Origin: Chara braunii
Lineage: Eukaryota; Streptophyta; Charophyceae; Charales; Characeae
DNA: 28,702 nucleotides
Assembly: GCA_003427395.1 (NCBI GenBank)
Contig: BFEA01000254.1
Coordinates: 893,795 to 922,496 of the forward strand
Direction: 5' to 3'
Part shown: positions 28,379 to 28,702 of the stretch, piece by piece
How positions within the stretch are numbered: the first letter of the stretch is position 1
How the letters are laid out: each line of letters opens with the position of its first letter
Program-made: the position numbers and the translations under genes
The notes under the pieces: model-generated
Database searches by the model: none
What the model saw: the letters and a program-made list of their open reading frames with translations, nothing else
What the model was told of the DNA's origin: nothing

Positions 28379-28702
28379 ACTTTGCCTCTATATCTAAGGC
28401 TTTCGTGTTGAAAGAGGCGAATTTATGTTGGTCGATGTAGGCCTCATCCACCAGTTTATTTTTGACATCTAAAGGCAGACATCTCAAATAATCCGTGTGG
28501 AGTACCTGTTGATCGTAGCGCACACCATGTACCACGAACGGACATTCTATGGTGTTTGTGAGCTCGCGGACATTCTTGTACCTTTTCGCACAAAGATTGT
28601 TGATCGCGTCGGTGGCCTTCTGCGCCCCTTGAGGGTCATGCCACCTATTATACACAGTCCGTACGAAGTCCTTCAATGTTTGGGCCTGGGCCCAAACATC
28701 AA
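28353..28702 (-). pseudogene. Chromovirus gag, capsid part (cut by window end)
   Basis: YNRWHDPQGAQKATDAINNL, YKNVRELTNTIE, DYLRCLPLDVKNKLVDEAY and DIEAKFG match the retrotransposon gag capsid domain (helical, with a conserved Y-L..LP..). The reading frame continues past 28676 toward the window end, so the true start is outside. It shifts frame at about 28360 into the nucleocapsid part. Confidence 0.8.

Larger units (their letters stand above)
23460..28702 (-). mobile_element. Ty3/gypsy chromovirus, 5' end beyond window
   Basis: Reading from high to low coordinates: gag with zinc knuckle, protease, RT, RNase H, integrase, chromodomain, polypurine tract, LTR. The order PR-RT-RH-IN and a C-terminal chromodomain define a plant-type chromovirus. 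The left LTR, primer-binding site and start of gag lie to the right of 28702. Frameshifts and stops make it defective. The low-coordinate limit of the LTR is approximate. Confidence 0.85.

Overview
The window looks like repeat-dense nuclear DNA of a large plant-lineage (green) genome, assembled from short reads. I see no intact host protein-coding gene. Almost everything recognisable is transposable-element DNA in various stages of decay. The transposase and gag-pol peptides resemble what I recall from charophyte algae (Chara braunii-like), but that is memory-based inference and needs a database search.

Layout. 1-73 is an assembly artefact: 35 bp identical to the LTR seen later in the window, then a perfect Nextera mate-pair junction adapter. 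119-2306 holds minus-strand units of a composite retroposon-like repeat. 2369-6289 is a candidate PIF/Harbinger DNA transposon: a frameshifted DDE transposase (4348-5882), a duplicated scrap of it (3571-3712), a degenerate GATT microsatellite and an uncertain accessory ORF (2792-3250). 6290-8130 has no recognisable gene. 8130-11742 carries plus-strand copies of the composite repeat, including a 249-bp tandem duplication whose second copy has a 78-bp G tract. 10151-12600 mixes in tRNA-headed SINE material on the minus strand.

14279-22698 is the most interesting part. A U6 snRNA-derived sequence is cut exactly at its ACAGAGA box by a 175-bp MITE. About 15 bp further on, a 7.75-kb LINE (14537-22287, 24-A tail, 10-bp target duplication GTCGGGCATG) is inserted. 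Beyond the LINE is a tRNA-like A box/B box pair, again split by a related MITE with the same 3-bp duplication (ACA), followed by a third MITE with TAA duplications. Removing the LINE places the U6-like and tRNA-like pieces about 50 bp apart. The LINE has two decayed ORF regions (a basic ORF1 and an endonuclease/reverse transcriptase ORF2), with a 334-bp foldback element between them.

23460-28702 is a minus-strand Ty3/gypsy chromovirus: gag with zinc knuckle, protease, RT, RNase H, integrase and chromodomain, then polypurine tract and 3' LTR. Its 5' end lies beyond the window. Both large retroelements are dead. Many of their in-frame stops are explained by C-to-T or G-to-A changes at Gln, Arg and Trp codons, as expected from deamination of methylated cytosines.

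Functionally there is no operon or pathway. The elements form a nested insertion history: Pol III-type sequences, then Harbinger-family MITEs and a LINE, with a chromovirus alongside.
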